Part shown: piece after piece, positions 1 to 8,868 of the stretch
Layout: every line of letters starts with the position of its first letter
How positions within the stretch are numbered: position 1 is the first letter of the stretch
DNA from: Xenorhabdus eapokensis
GTDB taxonomy: Bacteria; Pseudomonadota; Gammaproteobacteria; Enterobacterales; Enterobacteriaceae
Assembly: GCF_001908105.1 (NCBI RefSeq)
Contig: NZ_MKGQ01000020.1
Location: 18,365-70,371 of the forward strand
Length of the DNA stretch: 52,007 nucleotides
Direction: 5' to 3'
Notes under the pieces: generated by a model
Told to the model about the DNA's origin: nothing
The model's input: only the letters and a program-made list of their open reading frames with translations
The model's database searches: none
Program-made: the position numbers and the translations under genes

Positions 1-1
1 T

Positions 2-67
2 GGTTCAGACAGTGTGATATTCGATTTCATAAGAACAGGCAATAAGTCATCTGATTACCGATTATAA
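2..67 (+). CDS. C-terminal tail of an upstream ketosynthase-like protein (partial)
   Basis: An open frame enters from the left edge and stops at 65-67. The 21 visible residues begin GSDSVIFDFIRTG. This resembles the extreme C-terminus of condensing enzymes, where a GFGG motif is followed by a small residue, N or D, and a hydrophobic strand. Since the next four genes are all ketosynthase-related, another ketosynthase is the simplest reading. The stop appears to overlap the beginning of the next reading frame, as expected for a translationally coupled operon. Too little is visible for certainty. Confidence 0.4.
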   Translation, partial: GSDSVIFDFIRTGNKSSDYRL

Positions 68-113
68 CACCAATGCAGATAGTTTATCTGATCAACTTAT
101 CTGTGAAGACGCG

Positions 114-1250
114 TTGTTAAAAAAATATGGAATAAATAATATTCCAAGCGCTAAATTAACTTCCACAGATATAGATAAGTTACGTAATCAATTCAACGTT
201 ACGGAGCAACCCTCCAATAATCGTGTTTTATTGATGGCTTATTGTGCAGGAGAAAATAGTTTGCAAATGGCAGGATTAACCCATCAGAAACTGAAACAAT
301 ATAAATGTGAGTTATTTTTTGCCAACAATAAGATGTTTATTGATGGTGATACGCTAACTCATTACTTCAATGGGAATACATCCTCCTCAGAATATATTGA
401 CATTGAACATGTTGGGGCGCTGATGCGCCCGTATGAAATTGCTGAAGAATTGATTAAGTGTTTTCATCTATCGGGGCAACCAAGAGTCTATAGTGATGCT
501 TGTACGGCAGGTATGGTCGCTCTCTATTCTGCATATCTCACCATTAAAAGTGGTCGGCGCAATATAGCCCTGGTGGGTGCTTCTGAAGAAGCTACTCACC
601 CTATTATGCAAATCTTGTTCAAAAAAGTCAGGGCGCTTTATGATGGTAAATTTACAGAATTAAATCAATCTTCACGGGCATTTGATAAAGACAGAGCAGG
701 CTGCGTTTTGGCGGATGCTTCTGCGTTTCTGGTGGTTGAAAATTATGCTCACGCTATTGGCAGAAAGGCCAAAATATTGGCTGAAATTGCAGGTATGTCC
801 CGACAATCTGAAGGTTATAAAATGACATCAACGGATTTATCGGGTAAATATTACCTCAACAGCATGTCTTCAGCGCTGAAAGATGCTGAATTATTGCCTG
901 AAGATATCGATCACATCAGTTCTCATGGCACTTCAACGGTCAATAATGATCTTGCGGAAAGTAAAGCGATTAATGCACTTTTCCCTCATCAACCACCCGT
1001 TATTTCTACTAAATCAGCGATGGGGCATTCATTAGCGGTGAGTGGGCTACTGGAAACGATACTTTCAATTGAAACGCTGAATAATAATCAACTTCTTCCC
1101 AGCCTTAACTTTTCTGAATTGGGAAAAATTGATGGCTTAATTCATGTAAACAAGGCGGCAAAAGCTCTGCGGGTCAAGCATATCCTCAGTAATTCCTTTG
1201 GCTTTGGTGGAGAGAATAGTAGTTTGATTTTAAAACGAGCTGAGGGATAG
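114..1250 (+). CDS. Beta-ketoacyl-ACP synthase (type II, active triad present)
   Basis: This condensing enzyme of the FabB/FabF fold would extend an acyl-ACP chain by decarboxylative Claisen condensation. The catalytic set is visible: nucleophile Cys in DACTAG (about residue 130 from the TTG start), His in SHGTST, Lys and His in STKSAMGH, and the C-terminal NSFGFGGENSS glycine loop. From TTG at 114 the Cys lies some 30-35 residues earlier than in FabF, so the N-terminus is missing. The same frame is open back to 33 and encodes a plausible ketosynthase N-terminus (LITDYNTNADSLSDQ). No ATG, GTG or TTG lies in that stretch, so the true start may be a rare codon (ATA 42, CTG 51 or ATT 54) overlapping the previous gene. 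The next gene follows 3 bases downstream. The exact substrate is not visible. Confidence 0.85.
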   Translation: MLKKYGINNIPSAKLTSTDIDKLRNQFNVTEQPSNNRVLLMAYCAGENSLQMAGLTHQKLKQYKCELFFANNKMFIDGDTLTHYFNGNTSSSEYIDIEHVGALMRPYEIAEELIKCFHLSGQPRVYSDACTAGMVALYSAYLTIKSGRRNIALVGASEEATHPIMQILFKKVRALYDGKFTELNQSSRAFDKDRAGCVLADASAFLVVENYAHAIGRKAKILAEIAGMSRQSEGYKMTSTDLSGKYYLNSMSSALKDAELLPEDIDHISSHGTSTVNNDLAESKAINALFPHQPPVISTKSAMGHSLAVSGLLETILSIETLNNNQLLPSLNFSELGKIDGLIHVNKAAKALRVKHILSNSFGFGGENSSLILKRAEG

Positions 1251-1253
1251 GTT

Positions 1254-2336
1254 ATGGCAATTTATATAACCAGAGGAAGTAGTTTGCTTCCTGATGGCCT
1301 AAATATGGCTGATATTATTCATGGAAATATAAAAGAAGCCGACTTATCAGACAATACGCTGCGTTTCCCACATATTATAGGAGAGAGATTCATCAAAGAA
1401 GGTGATTTTGTCATGTCTTCTATGGATAAGATGATTCGACGAACAGCGCATGAGCAAAGTCAGTGGGTGCTCTATACCGGCATTAAAACGTGGGAAAACA
1501 GTATTGGTGAATACTTTCCTCCTGAACAACGCGGGTTGTTTATTGGGCTAGGCACAAGTGATGCTGATAATAATTCGTATCTTATTGCATCTGATACGAA
1601 AGATGATAAGGATTATGTTTCCAGAGCATTAGTGGAGACGCCTCCATTGATGGGATTGACACTGTTGAATACTTCCACAGCCAGCCATTTGTCACAACAT
1701 CTTGATATCATAGGCGATAATGCTTTCTTTTCTCCTCATGTTGATGCAGGCGGTCATGCTCTTCTGGAAGGTTATTACAGTCTCAAAGAAAAACGCTGTC
1801 AGTTTGCACTTTGTGGGGGTAATGCCCAGAAAATCTCAACATGGTATTACCTTGCTTATGAGCATTTAATCGGTGATACACCGTGGCTGCCAGCGGAAGC
1901 TGCCTCGTTTATCACCTTACATGAAGATAGCCAAAATGCTGATGGTGAGGTAACTTATGTTAATCGCATGATAATTCACAACAGCAAGCAATATTCCCGT
2001 TTCTTGTCGCAAGTCAACACATCAGATGTATCACCACAGCAAATAATCCACGTTGGAAAAGTTGATAATGAATCTATCTCATTGACGCATGGTATTTTTC
2101 CTGATGCCATACAGTTTAATCTTGATAAAGCTATCGGATATACGGGGCCTGCCGCCTCTTTTATTGCTATCAACCTGGCCATTGAAATGCACCAAAAGAC
2201 CTTAAGTGTCGATAATGTCCATTCGAATTTTATCTCTCAACAACCCTCCTCTTTGGTACTGATATTGGTTCATGGTCTGGAAAAACAGTGCATTGCTGTT
2301 TTGCTTCGAATGAAAATGGCTAAGAGAGAATTGTGA
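1254..2336 (+). CDS. Ketosynthase-like protein lacking the catalytic cysteine (chain-length-factor-like)
   Basis: The 360-residue protein keeps thiolase-fold features at low similarity: a VDAGGHALLEG stretch at the nucleophile elbow, then CGGNAQK, and late in the protein IGYTGPAASF, which matches the ketosynthase lysine/GH region. Where active enzymes have an AC(S/T)(S/A)G-type elbow it has DAGG, so the nucleophilic Cys is absent. No HGTST motif is evident. By analogy with KS-beta/chain-length factors of type II systems, it may pair with one of the flanking active ketosynthases and shape the product pocket; this is inference. A Shine-Dalgarno-like GAGGGATAGG precedes the ATG, and the gene starts 3 bases after the previous stop. 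Its own stop (TGA 2334-2336) overlaps the ATG of the next gene. Confidence 0.7.
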   Translation: MAIYITRGSSLLPDGLNMADIIHGNIKEADLSDNTLRFPHIIGERFIKEGDFVMSSMDKMIRRTAHEQSQWVLYTGIKTWENSIGEYFPPEQRGLFIGLGTSDADNNSYLIASDTKDDKDYVSRALVETPPLMGLTLLNTSTASHLSQHLDIIGDNAFFSPHVDAGGHALLEGYYSLKEKRCQFALCGGNAQKISTWYYLAYEHLIGDTPWLPAEAASFITLHEDSQNADGEVTYVNRMIIHNSKQYSRFLSQVNTSDVSPQQIIHVGKVDNESISLTHGIFPDAIQFNLDKAIGYTGPAASFIAINLAIEMHQKTLSVDNVHSNFISQQPSSLVLILVHGLEKQCIAVLLRMKMAKREL

Positions 2337-3634
2337 TGCTATCTGACCATCGTGTTGTTGTTACAGGAATGGGGGTCGTGAGTGCTTTCGGCACCCGTCT
2401 TGATACTGTTTGGAAAAAGCTCTGTGATGGAGAATCAGCAGTTAAGCCACTCGTATTTGAGGATAATGGTGTACTGCCTGTGAAATATGGCGCTCAGATT
2501 GATTTTAATACTTTACTCACTGAAAACTCAGCCTCTCTACCGACATCAGGTATCACGGATAAGCGTGGCATTATGGGCATTATCTCAACGTCCAGAGCGC
2601 TGGAAGATGCGGGGTTATTCATGCCGAGCTGGGAGAAGAATAAACAGCCTATCGGCATTTATGGATGTAGTGGCGTGACCGAACTCTCAGAGGATGACAG
2701 ACATCTATGGCGCAAAAGTCGTCATGACGAGGACACTGAACAACAAGCTATTGCAGCCTTGTTCGAACAACGTCATAACTTGAGTTTCTGTTCCGGCATA
2801 AGATGCAGCAACGATGGCATGGTAAAAGAAATTGCACGCCGATTTTCTTTATCGGGGCCTGCGGTAAACGTGAATGCTGCTTGTGCTGGAGCGACCCATG
2901 CTATCGGGCTGGCTTGTCAATCCATAAAAAGAGGCGAAACGTCCATCATGCTGGCGGGTGGGGCTGACTCAGTTATCAATCTTCATACCTTGATAGGGCT
3001 GAAATTATTGGGAGCGGCTGCCACAACAGAAAAGTGGGGTAATAGACTTTGTCGCCCCTTTGATAAAGATCGTAGTGGATTGGTTGCGGGTGAGGGTGGT
3101 GCATTTCTGGTTCTTGAAAGTGAAGAAAGTGCGCTACGCAGAGGAGCCAAAATTTATGCTGAGATTAAAGGCTATGGGGCTTCCTTAGATGCCTATAAAT
3201 TGACAGCGCCACATCCTACTGGGATTGGCGCAGAAAGTGCCATTAGGCGAGCTATCAAGGATAGTGGTTTGCATCTGCATCAGATCGACTATATCAATGC
3301 TCACGGTACATCAACACCCTTGAACGATGCTCAGGAATCCGCTGTCATAAAGCGTATTTTTGGTTCTCAGCCTCCCTTAATTTCATCAACCAAATCGATG
3401 TTAGGCCATTGGATAGCGGCAGCAGGCGCCATTGAAGCCGTGGCGACTATTTTGACTGTAAAGCATAAATTCATTCCACCTACGATTAATCTTGAAATTG
3501 CCGATCCACTTTGTGATTTGGACTATGTTCCAAATTATGGGCGGCCTTTCCCGGTGAAGAATGCGATAACCAATTCATTTGGTTTTGGTGGAATCAATTC
3601 CTGCTTAGTTATAGGGGATTACGATGGAAAATAA
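2336..3634 (+). CDS. Beta-ketoacyl-ACP synthase II-like (FabF family), complete
   Basis: This is a full-length condensing enzyme of 432 residues from ATG 2336, which overlaps the upstream stop as TGATG. GTG 2333 would add one residue. The N-terminus has the canonical VVVTGMGVVSAFGT strand. Catalytic residues are intact: Cys about 183 in NAACAGA, His in NAHGTSTP, Lys and His in STKSMLGH, and C-terminal NSFGFGGINS. Family members catalyse chain elongation on ACP. It is the most canonical ketosynthase in the cluster and the best candidate for the main elongating enzyme, with the Cys-less neighbour as possible partner. Its last 11 bases overlap the start of the following gene (3624), indicating translational coupling. 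The cluster shows no modular PKS domains, so it is a dissociated (type II FAS/PKS-like) system. Confidence 0.9.
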   Translation: MLSDHRVVVTGMGVVSAFGTRLDTVWKKLCDGESAVKPLVFEDNGVLPVKYGAQIDFNTLLTENSASLPTSGITDKRGIMGIISTSRALEDAGLFMPSWEKNKQPIGIYGCSGVTELSEDDRHLWRKSRHDEDTEQQAIAALFEQRHNLSFCSGIRCSNDGMVKEIARRFSLSGPAVNVNAACAGATHAIGLACQSIKRGETSIMLAGGADSVINLHTLIGLKLLGAAATTEKWGNRLCRPFDKDRSGLVAGEGGAFLVLESEESALRRGAKIYAEIKGYGASLDAYKLTAPHPTGIGAESAIRRAIKDSGLHLHQIDYINAHGTSTPLNDAQESAVIKRIFGSQPPLISSTKSMLGHWIAAAGAIEAVATILTVKHKFIPPTINLEIADPLCDLDYVPNYGRPFPVKNAITNSFGFGGINSCLVIGDYDGK

Positions 3635-4388
3635 GATAATAAAACTGGTTAATTATAATATAACCACCCCTTGTCATCTATTTAATAGTCTAAATGATGA
3701 AAAAGATGGCAATGAGCTAATTAAAAATGCAAAGCTCAGACGTTTTTATTCTACGGGAACGAAGAAAGGCATTATTTCAACCAGAAGGGCTTTAATTGCC
3801 TCCGGCTTGAATATCAGTGATCCAAAAATAAAATTTGGCCTGTATACCACGCAATATGGCTATCTTCATCCATTACCTTCAGAATTATTACCAGAATATG
3901 AACAAGCTAAGGCTCACCATTCAAAGCATATTTATCAAACTATCTGGGAATGTGAACGAGTCAATCCTTTCTTAATCACTCTATCACTCAGTAATAACCT
4001 GTTGGGCATCCTTTCCCAAGAACTCAATTTGCAATGTGACTGTGCTGCTTTTTTGCGTGGAAATTTAGGCTTACTGTCGGCATTTAGCGAAGCTGAGTTG
4101 TGTCTGAATAATCACTTGATTGACTACGCCTTAGTGGTTGCTTCCGGGATAGGGAGTATAACTCAAGATATTCAATCTGAATTTTCGGGTGGAAGTATTG
4201 AGTTTGGCGCCACTTTCATTCTCACAAGAGTTGAAAACCAGACACCGCAAGGTAACTCACATCTCATTGATATTCCATATCTCTATCAGAATTATAGTGA
4301 GAGAAATTATGCTGCTGAAACTCTCTTTTTTATCAAGGATATAGCAGATCGTATAAAGCCCCATAGGCAGGTTGAAACAGTTAATTAA
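3624..4388 (+). CDS. Short ketosynthase N-terminal-domain protein
   Basis: The 254-residue protein aligns by eye with the N-terminal half of ketosynthases only. There is a KKGIISTRRALIASGL helix, a region CDCAAFLRGNLGLLSA resembling the nucleophile elbow, and YALVVASGIGS followed by IEFGATFILTRVE, which matches the end of the N-terminal KS domain. The C-terminal half with HGTST, KSxxGH and GFGG is absent. Stand-alone proteins of this size occur in aryl-polyene-type clusters, annotated as ketosynthase chain length factor; that parallel is from general knowledge. Whether the DC cysteine is functional cannot be decided here. The start overlaps the preceding ketosynthase by 11 bases, and the fusion gene follows 14 bases downstream. 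Role is probably accessory to condensation; function is not certain. Confidence 0.65.
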   Translation: MENKIIKLVNYNITTPCHLFNSLNDEKDGNELIKNAKLRRFYSTGTKKGIISTRRALIASGLNISDPKIKFGLYTTQYGYLHPLPSELLPEYEQAKAHHSKHIYQTIWECERVNPFLITLSLSNNLLGILSQELNLQCDCAAFLRGNLGLLSAFSEAELCLNNHLIDYALVVASGIGSITQDIQSEFSGGSIEFGATFILTRVENQTPQGNSHLIDIPYLYQNYSERNYAAETLFFIKDIADRIKPHRQVETVN

Positions 4389-4402
4389 CAATAGGATTTA
4401 CA

Positions 4403-7246
4403 ATGGAAAATTACGCTACTTTTTGTAAACCTCAGCTAACTCAGGCATTAATTTCACTTGGTTTAAACAGAACTTATCACCGGGCAGCAGGTAATTTTCT
4501 CTATTACAAAGATGAAAATGATAAAGAAATTCCTGTCTTGGATCTCTTGGGAGGATATGGTGCGACATTATTAGGTCATAACTCTCCTTTTATAAGAGAA
4601 AAAATAAAGTCCTATCTTGATGAAGAAATTCCTGTTCATAACCAATTTTCCATCAGAAAACCTGCCGCATTATTAGCTGAACGTCTTAATGAATTACTAA
4701 AAGAAGAAACTGGAACTCATCGTGATTTTATCTTCTGTTTTGCGAGTACAGGGGCGGAGTCGATGGAAGTTGCACTGAAAAGTGCAGAATTTACACGTAA
4801 TGCTCAACTTGAAGAATTAGCGCAGGAAGTTGTAACAGCGATTACCAAAATCAGCGCTGATAAAGAAATTGTACTGACAGAGGAACAGCGCCAGCGTTTG
4901 CAATTGGGGGAAAATGCCACTGTCGAAGAGATAAAATTAGCCTTGATGGCATTTGTTCAGGATCGATTGAATACAAAACCAACATTCTTAGTTCTTGAAC
5001 ATGCTTTTCATGGAAAAATGATCATGACGGCCAACTGTACGCATGGTGCCATGTATCGTCATTATCTAAGAAGAATGAAAATAGACACGCATTTCCTTTC
5101 TTCTGAAAAATTGAATGAATTTGCGAGCATGGGTGAAAAAGCCAATGATATTTTTAATAGTTGGTTGTGGTTACCGCAAGAAGAGAATAACCAAATTATT
5201 TTAACGAAGAAACCATTCAGAGTTGTTACCGCATTTCTCGTAGAACCTATACAGGGAGAGGGCGGCGTTTACCCGCTTAATGCAGAACAAATTGGCGGAA
5301 TTAACCGGCTAAAACAGATATTGGGTTGCCCTGTTATTGCTGATGAAGTTCAATCAGGATCAGGAAGATGTGGATTTTTAGTCGCATCCAGTGATGTCGA
5401 TCTTGATGCAGACTATTACGTTCTTTCCAAGGCCTTGGGTGCGGGATATGTCAAAGTTGGGGTAGTAGCTATCCGTCAGGAAAGTTTTACACCGGGATTT
5501 GATGTCATTCAAAGCTCCACCTTTGGTGAAGATGATTTTTCTTGTCGGGTAGCACATGATTTCGTCAATCTTCTGCATGCTGACCAGCGCCACTTACTAA
5601 AACAAGTGACTCAATTAGGGGAGGAATTCAGAACACGGCTGAATGCGCTGAAAGAACAGTATCCTGATGTCATTCGAGATGTTCGTGGCAAGGGATTGAT
5701 CTGGGGAATAGAGTTTCATGATGTCATTAATTCTGACTCCTATATCTTACAAAATATTGCCGTACAAGGTAGCTTAGGCTATGTGATTAGTGGGCATTTA
5801 TTGTGTGGTAGCCACATTCGTGTCGCCCCTTCTGGAAGTGCAGCAAACGTTATTCGTGTAGAACCCTCAGTATTTCTGGAAGTTGAACAAATTATTCGGT
5901 TTGTTGGCGCCCTTTCCAAAGTTTGTCTGGCGATCCGTCATGCTGACGCAGGGTTTATCGTTGCTCCCATGCTTGGGAAAAAGGAGCACACTGTGGCTAC
6001 AGATTATCGGCGGATAGAAGCCTCGCAGAATGATGACAGAGAGGCTGACTATAAAGTGGCTTTTATTAACCATCTGATTTCCGCAAGCGGGCTTAGGGAG
6101 GTTGATCCCTCATTCAGCATATTTAGTGATGAAGAATTAGAACTGTTTGTCGAAAATTCCACCTTTAATCTCGCAACCAAATCTTTCAAAGCGGCACGTA
6201 TCCGTTCGGATAAGGGTAAATTGGTGGAATTCACGCTCTATCCACTGACAGTGACGTCAAAAATGATCAAAAAAGCACTAGAAAAAAATGAGTTAGGGCG
6301 CTTACGGCATGAAATTGAAGTTCGGGTTACTCAAGCAGCCTCTGAAGGGAATATGGTCGTTGGGTTGGGCATGTTTACGTCTATCATCACCAATAATGGC
6401 AAATCCTTAAAAAATACGTCAATCAACGTGACAACAGGTAATGCTTTGACTATAGGCATTGGCATTGAAGCCTTGCAGAAAAGTATTACCGATCGAAATA
6501 GCGCTAACATGCGGATAGCGATTGTGGGAGGAGCAGGGAATATCGGAAGTGTTTATGCAAAGATATTAGGCCCTCAATTTCAAGAAGTGATCTTGATAGG
6601 TAGCAGTAATCACGGTTCGCTGAAAAAACTGGATAGAGTGAAATACCATATTTATGAAAATATCTATAACCAGTTTATTATTAATAAGATGCCAGTTACT
6701 GAAGGGTTAGCAAAAAGAATAGTTGATGGCCTTTCCACTATGCCTGCTGATTATCTCATTGGTAAGACAAATATTGGAATGGAGATAGAGCACTATTTGA
6801 ATCAGTATTACCCCACTCAGACATTTATCTACACCTCTCAAAATATTTCTGATATTGAAAACTGTGATGTGATTGTGTGTGCGTCGAATGCCTCAGAGGC
6901 TTTTTTATCGGTTGAAAAAATCAAACAAAAAGCAATCGTCTGTGATATTTCAGTACCACATAACCTTTCTGACGAAGATGTTCTTAGTCGGCCAGATATC
7001 AAAATATTGCGGGGAGGAATTGTTCAGACACCTCACAATGATAGTTTAGATAATCGTGTCCGTGCCTATTTGAAGGAAGGGCAGATTTATGCTTGCATGG
7101 CAGAAACGATTTTATTGGGGTTAGAAGAGTACCAAGGGAATTTTTCATACGGGAATATTTCTGCTGATCAGGTGATTGATATTATGGCAATCGCCAGAAA
7201 ACATAATTTCACTTTATCTGATATCAAAGAGAATTCAAGTTTATGA
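4403..7246 (+). CDS. Bifunctional class III aminotransferase / long-chain acyl-ACP reductase-like fusion
   Basis: The 947-residue protein has two catalytic parts. Residues about 30-510 are a PLP aminotransferase of class III: LLGGYGATLLGHN near the N-terminus, PLP-binding ADEVQSGSG at 313, Schiff-base Lys 343 in LSKALGAG. Residues about 600-947 match the cyanobacterial acyl-ACP reductase (AAR) family: GLGMFTSIITNNG near 652, TTGNALT, a Rossmann GGAGNIGS near 709, LRGGIVQTP, and a Cys at about 898 in YACMAETILLG. That Cys aligns with the catalytic Cys of AAR (ACFAES context, recalled). Predicted action: release an acyl-ACP as aldehyde with NAD(P)H, then transaminate it to a primary amine. The gene has an AGGATT ribosome site before ATG 4403 and overlaps the next gene by ATGA. 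Domain order is opposite to PigE-like reductase-aminotransferases. Product identity is unknown. Confidence 0.85.
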   Translation: MENYATFCKPQLTQALISLGLNRTYHRAAGNFLYYKDENDKEIPVLDLLGGYGATLLGHNSPFIREKIKSYLDEEIPVHNQFSIRKPAALLAERLNELLKEETGTHRDFIFCFASTGAESMEVALKSAEFTRNAQLEELAQEVVTAITKISADKEIVLTEEQRQRLQLGENATVEEIKLALMAFVQDRLNTKPTFLVLEHAFHGKMIMTANCTHGAMYRHYLRRMKIDTHFLSSEKLNEFASMGEKANDIFNSWLWLPQEENNQIILTKKPFRVVTAFLVEPIQGEGGVYPLNAEQIGGINRLKQILGCPVIADEVQSGSGRCGFLVASSDVDLDADYYVLSKALGAGYVKVGVVAIRQESFTPGFDVIQSSTFGEDDFSCRVAHDFVNLLHADQRHLLKQVTQLGEEFRTRLNALKEQYPDVIRDVRGKGLIWGIEFHDVINSDSYILQNIAVQGSLGYVISGHLLCGSHIRVAPSGSAANVIRVEPSVFLEVEQIIRFVGALSKVCLAIRHADAGFIVAPMLGKKEHTVATDYRRIEASQNDDREADYKVAFINHLISASGLREVDPSFSIFSDEELELFVENSTFNLATKSFKAARIRSDKGKLVEFTLYPLTVTSKMIKKALEKNELGRLRHEIEVRVTQAASEGNMVVGLGMFTSIITNNGKSLKNTSINVTTGNALTIGIGIEALQKSITDRNSANMRIAIVGGAGNIGSVYAKILGPQFQEVILIGSSNHGSLKKLDRVKYHIYENIYNQFIINKMPVTEGLAKRIVDGLSTMPADYLIGKTNIGMEIEHYLNQYYPTQTFIYTSQNISDIENCDVIVCASNASEAFLSVEKIKQKAIVCDISVPHNLSDEDVLSRPDIKILRGGIVQTPHNDSLDNRVRAYLKEGQIYACMAETILLGLEEYQGNFSYGNISADQVIDIMAIARKHNFTLSDIKENSSL

Positions 7247-8007
7247 ACCATCACGGAGAGTTAAGATCAGACACCATCACAAAAAATGCCATTGTGACGG
7301 GAGGCAGTAAAGGTATTGGTAAAGCTATCGTTTTAAGTTTGTTGGCGAGGGGATATCGTATCGCTTTTTGTTATCGAAATGAAACGCCTCAATTAACCGA
7401 TTTTATTGCCGAAATGAAGCTAATTTACCCAGATATCTTACCTATTAAGGCTGATTTGGCTAAAGCTGAAGAAGTTAATACATTTATTAATAAGGTGATT
7501 AACGTATTTGGTCGTATTGATCTTCTGGTCAATAATGTCGGGATAACCCGCGATGGGTTGCTGGCGACGATGGAAACTAAAAATATTGAATTACTGATCA
7601 ATAACAATTTGTTGAGCTATATTTTGTGTAGCCGTGAAGTGCTGAAAGCGATGATACCACAGCGGAATGGTCATATTATCAATATCTCTTCCATTTCAGC
7701 CAGTAAGCCAAATAAAGGCCAGTCCATTTATGCGGCAACTAAAGGTGGAATAGAATCATTGACACGGGCGCTTGCCGTTGAGGTAGCGCCTAAAAATATT
7801 CGGGTTAATGCTGTCGCACCGGGAATTATTCAAACAGAGATGACAGATAATTTATTAAGTACATATAAGGAATTAGTCAATAATAAAGTAATACTCAAAC
7901 GAGTTGGGCATGTTAATGATATTACCAGTGCAATACATTTTCTTATAGAAAATAATTATATAACGGGTGAAGTTATTAATGTTAATGGTGGCATAGCACT
8001 CAGTTAA
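7243..8007 (+). CDS. Short-chain dehydrogenase, FabG-like 3-oxoacyl-ACP reductase
   Basis: The 254-residue classical SDR has cofactor motif VTGGSKGIGK near residue 18, NNVG, catalytic Ser in ISSISASK, YAATK (Tyr-x-x-x-Lys), and the FabG-like RVNAVAPGIIQTEM and GEVINVNGG C-terminal motifs. FabG family enzymes reduce 3-oxoacyl-ACP to 3-hydroxyacyl-ACP with NADPH. Placed after three ketosynthase-type genes and the release enzyme, it most likely performs the ketoreduction of each extension cycle. ATG 7243 overlaps the upstream TGA by four bases (ATGA), so translation is coupled. No dehydratase or ACP is seen in the window; they may lie upstream of the left edge or be borrowed from primary fatty acid synthesis. 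Confidence 0.88.
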   Translation: MNHHGELRSDTITKNAIVTGGSKGIGKAIVLSLLARGYRIAFCYRNETPQLTDFIAEMKLIYPDILPIKADLAKAEEVNTFINKVINVFGRIDLLVNNVGITRDGLLATMETKNIELLINNNLLSYILCSREVLKAMIPQRNGHIINISSISASKPNKGQSIYAATKGGIESLTRALAVEVAPKNIRVNAVAPGIIQTEMTDNLLSTYKELVNNKVILKRVGHVNDITSAIHFLIENNYITGEVINVNGGIALS

Positions 8008-8020
8008 ATAAGGAAAATTA

Positions 8021-8764
8021 ATGCTAACATTTATTGTGACTGGTGCAGCAAGCGGTATTGGATTTGCTGTTTGCCAAAAACTTGTTGCGGCTGGATATCA
8101 CGTTATTGCCATTGATATTAACCAGGATGGATTAAATGAGTTAGTCGAACAATCACCAGACTATATTCATCCCCTCCAAATCGATTTAGTTGAAGAGGAA
8201 GCATTAACCAGCGAATTAATGCCTCTGGTTAAAGAGCGTGAAATAAAAGGGATCGTTGTTAGCCATGGTAAAGCGGATGATAATGATATTGACCAAAATG
8301 ATATCTGGGATTTGGTACTGACAACCAACCTACATTCGACTCAGCGTCTATTATCACAGGTTGTACCTGATATCGTTTCTGGTGGACGAATTGTCATTAT
8401 TTCATCTATCCTTGGCAAGATAGGGACAACCCGTAATACAGCTTATTGTGCATCAAAACATGCTTTACTTGGTTTAACCAAATCATTAGCGCTGGATCTT
8501 GCGAAGCGACATATTACGGTCAATGCCGTGTTGCCTGCTTGGGTAAATACACCAATGTTTGTCAGAGGCCTGGAACCCCAGGCGCAATTATTAGGATGTT
8601 CAACATCCGTCTTATTAAAAAGGGCAGCTAAAAGAATTCCATTACGACGTTTAGTTAGTCCACAGGATGTTGCCGGTACAGTCATGTTTTTCATTTCTCC
8701 TGAGGCTGCTATGATTACAGCTCAGGGGTTAACCATTGATGGGGGTGAAAGAGGAGGAATGTAA
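8021..8764 (+). CDS. Short-chain dehydrogenase/reductase (second SDR)
   Basis: The 247-residue SDR starts with FIVTGAASGIG (NAD(P) binding) and has IISSILGK (catalytic Ser) and YCASKHALLG (Tyr and Lys). RHITVNAVLPAWVNTPM and a GLTIDGGE ending are also present. The usual NNAG motif is replaced by VSHGKA, so it diverges from FabG proper. Substrate cannot be predicted; a tailoring oxidation or reduction of the chain, or a second ketoreduction specificity, are both possible. A good AGGAAA ribosome site precedes the ATG, 13 bases after the previous stop, so it belongs to the same operon. Confidence 0.8.
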   Translation: MLTFIVTGAASGIGFAVCQKLVAAGYHVIAIDINQDGLNELVEQSPDYIHPLQIDLVEEEALTSELMPLVKEREIKGIVVSHGKADDNDIDQNDIWDLVLTTNLHSTQRLLSQVVPDIVSGGRIVIISSILGKIGTTRNTAYCASKHALLGLTKSLALDLAKRHITVNAVLPAWVNTPMFVRGLEPQAQLLGCSTSVLLKRAAKRIPLRRLVSPQDVAGTVMFFISPEAAMITAQGLTIDGGERGGM

Positions 8765-8868
8765 AATAGAGTTATTGCTACATCATTGTTGTTCTGGGTG
8801 TGTTTGTAAATATTCACTCATCCCCTCCAGACGTTTGTTTTTTATTGCTTAAAGGAGTAAATCAAAAA

